Positions 63,894-64,000 of a stretch of DNA of 64,000 nucleotides are shown piece by piece; the stretch's first letter is position 1; the number at the start of each line of letters is the position of its first letter. The stretch is from Bacteroidota bacterium (GTDB lineage Bacteria > Bacteroidota > Bacteroidia > Chitinophagales > LD1): assembly GCA_026391075.1 (NCBI GenBank), contig JAPLES010000021.1, positions 1-64,000 of the forward strand. The letters are read 5' to 3'. The notes beneath the pieces were generated by a model. It ran no database searches. It was not told the origin of the DNA and saw nothing but the letters and a program-made list of their open reading frames with translations. Made by a program: the position numbers and the translations under genes.

Positions 63894-64000
63894 ATGGAGC
63901 TAACAGACGGCAACGTTTTTCATATCTACAACAGAGGAAACCAACGGCAACAAATATTTTTTACAGAAGCCAATTACCAATACTTTCTTCAAAAAATGGC
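63894..64000 (+). mobile_element. RAYT (REP-associated tyrosine transposase), 5' end
   Basis: An ATG at 63894 opens a frame to the window edge (35 complete codons and part of another). It reads MELTDGNVFHIYNRGNQRQQ followed by IFFTEANYQYFLQKM. VFHIYNRGNxRQxIFF is the characteristic N terminus of IS200/IS605-related Y1 transposases of the RAYT type in Bacteroidota. The HUH catalytic motif and tyrosine lie beyond the window. The adjacent palindrome at 63787-63833 is the expected kind of partner sequence. Confidence 0.85.

Overview
The window comes from a member of the Bacteroidota. It carries gldM/gldN and the tail of a probable gldL (type IX secretion, T9SS, and gliding machinery). Several secreted proteins end in T9SS sorting domains. 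Promoter-like sites follow the phylum pattern TTG-N19/20-TAnnTTTG, and Shine-Dalgarno sequences are largely absent. Base composition is moderately AT-rich throughout and no large foreign island is obvious. Nothing here allows a species assignment.

Layout. 1-2.6 kb: T9SS motor genes. 2.6-6.2 kb: gyrB, a YugP-type membrane metalloprotease and a DinB-like protein. 6.2-10.9 kb: a marR regulator divergent from an emrA-emrB-tolC tripartite drug efflux operon; a perfect inverted repeat covers the -33 elements of both promoters. 10.9-14.5 kb: a small conserved protein, CPBP protease, cdsA, psd (phosphatidylethanolamine synthesis) and a PhnA-type protein. 14.5-24 kb: exonuclease/GIY-YIG fusion, secreted S15-type hydrolase, ABC-F ATPase, membrane Rieske oxygenase, uridine kinase. 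24-33 kb: glycosyltransferase, DUF5686 outer-membrane protein, exonuclease III, ceramidase-like membrane protein, response regulator, peptide-binding lipoprotein, alpha/beta hydrolase. 33-39.9 kb: RluA synthase, tRNA-Asn, PfkB kinase, HicB/HicA toxin-antitoxin pair, a broken T9SS substrate, fumarase and two tandem T9SS-targeted paralogs. 39.9-42.9 kb: a translationally coupled UbiA-like/HAD/GT-C operon. 43-52.5 kb: a TonB-dependent receptor, a 1405-aa surface protein and a PorV/PorQ-family protein. 52.6-64 kb: housekeeping genes (greA, HIT, GNAT, yjjG, methylmalonyl-CoA epimerase, IscA-type, recG, aspS), several lipoproteins and hypotheticals, ACMSD, and the 5' end of a RAYT (REP-associated) transposase.

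The most interesting non-coding content is a set of intergenic palindromes. One family (two copies) lies beside the RAYT transposase at the window end, and one copy supplies the stop codon of its neighbouring gene. A second family of GTCATGCTGAGC-type hairpins lies around 30.2 and 33.0 kb. A nested cloverleaf-like palindrome lies between udk and a glycosyltransferase gene. Other inverted repeats sit in other gaps, and two short word repeats appear in-frame inside the glycosyltransferase gene. The best candidates for under-described biology are the UbiA/HAD/GT-C operon, the TonB receptor/large surface protein/PorV-like operon, the Neverland/DAF-36-like Rieske protein, and the RAYT/palindrome association.
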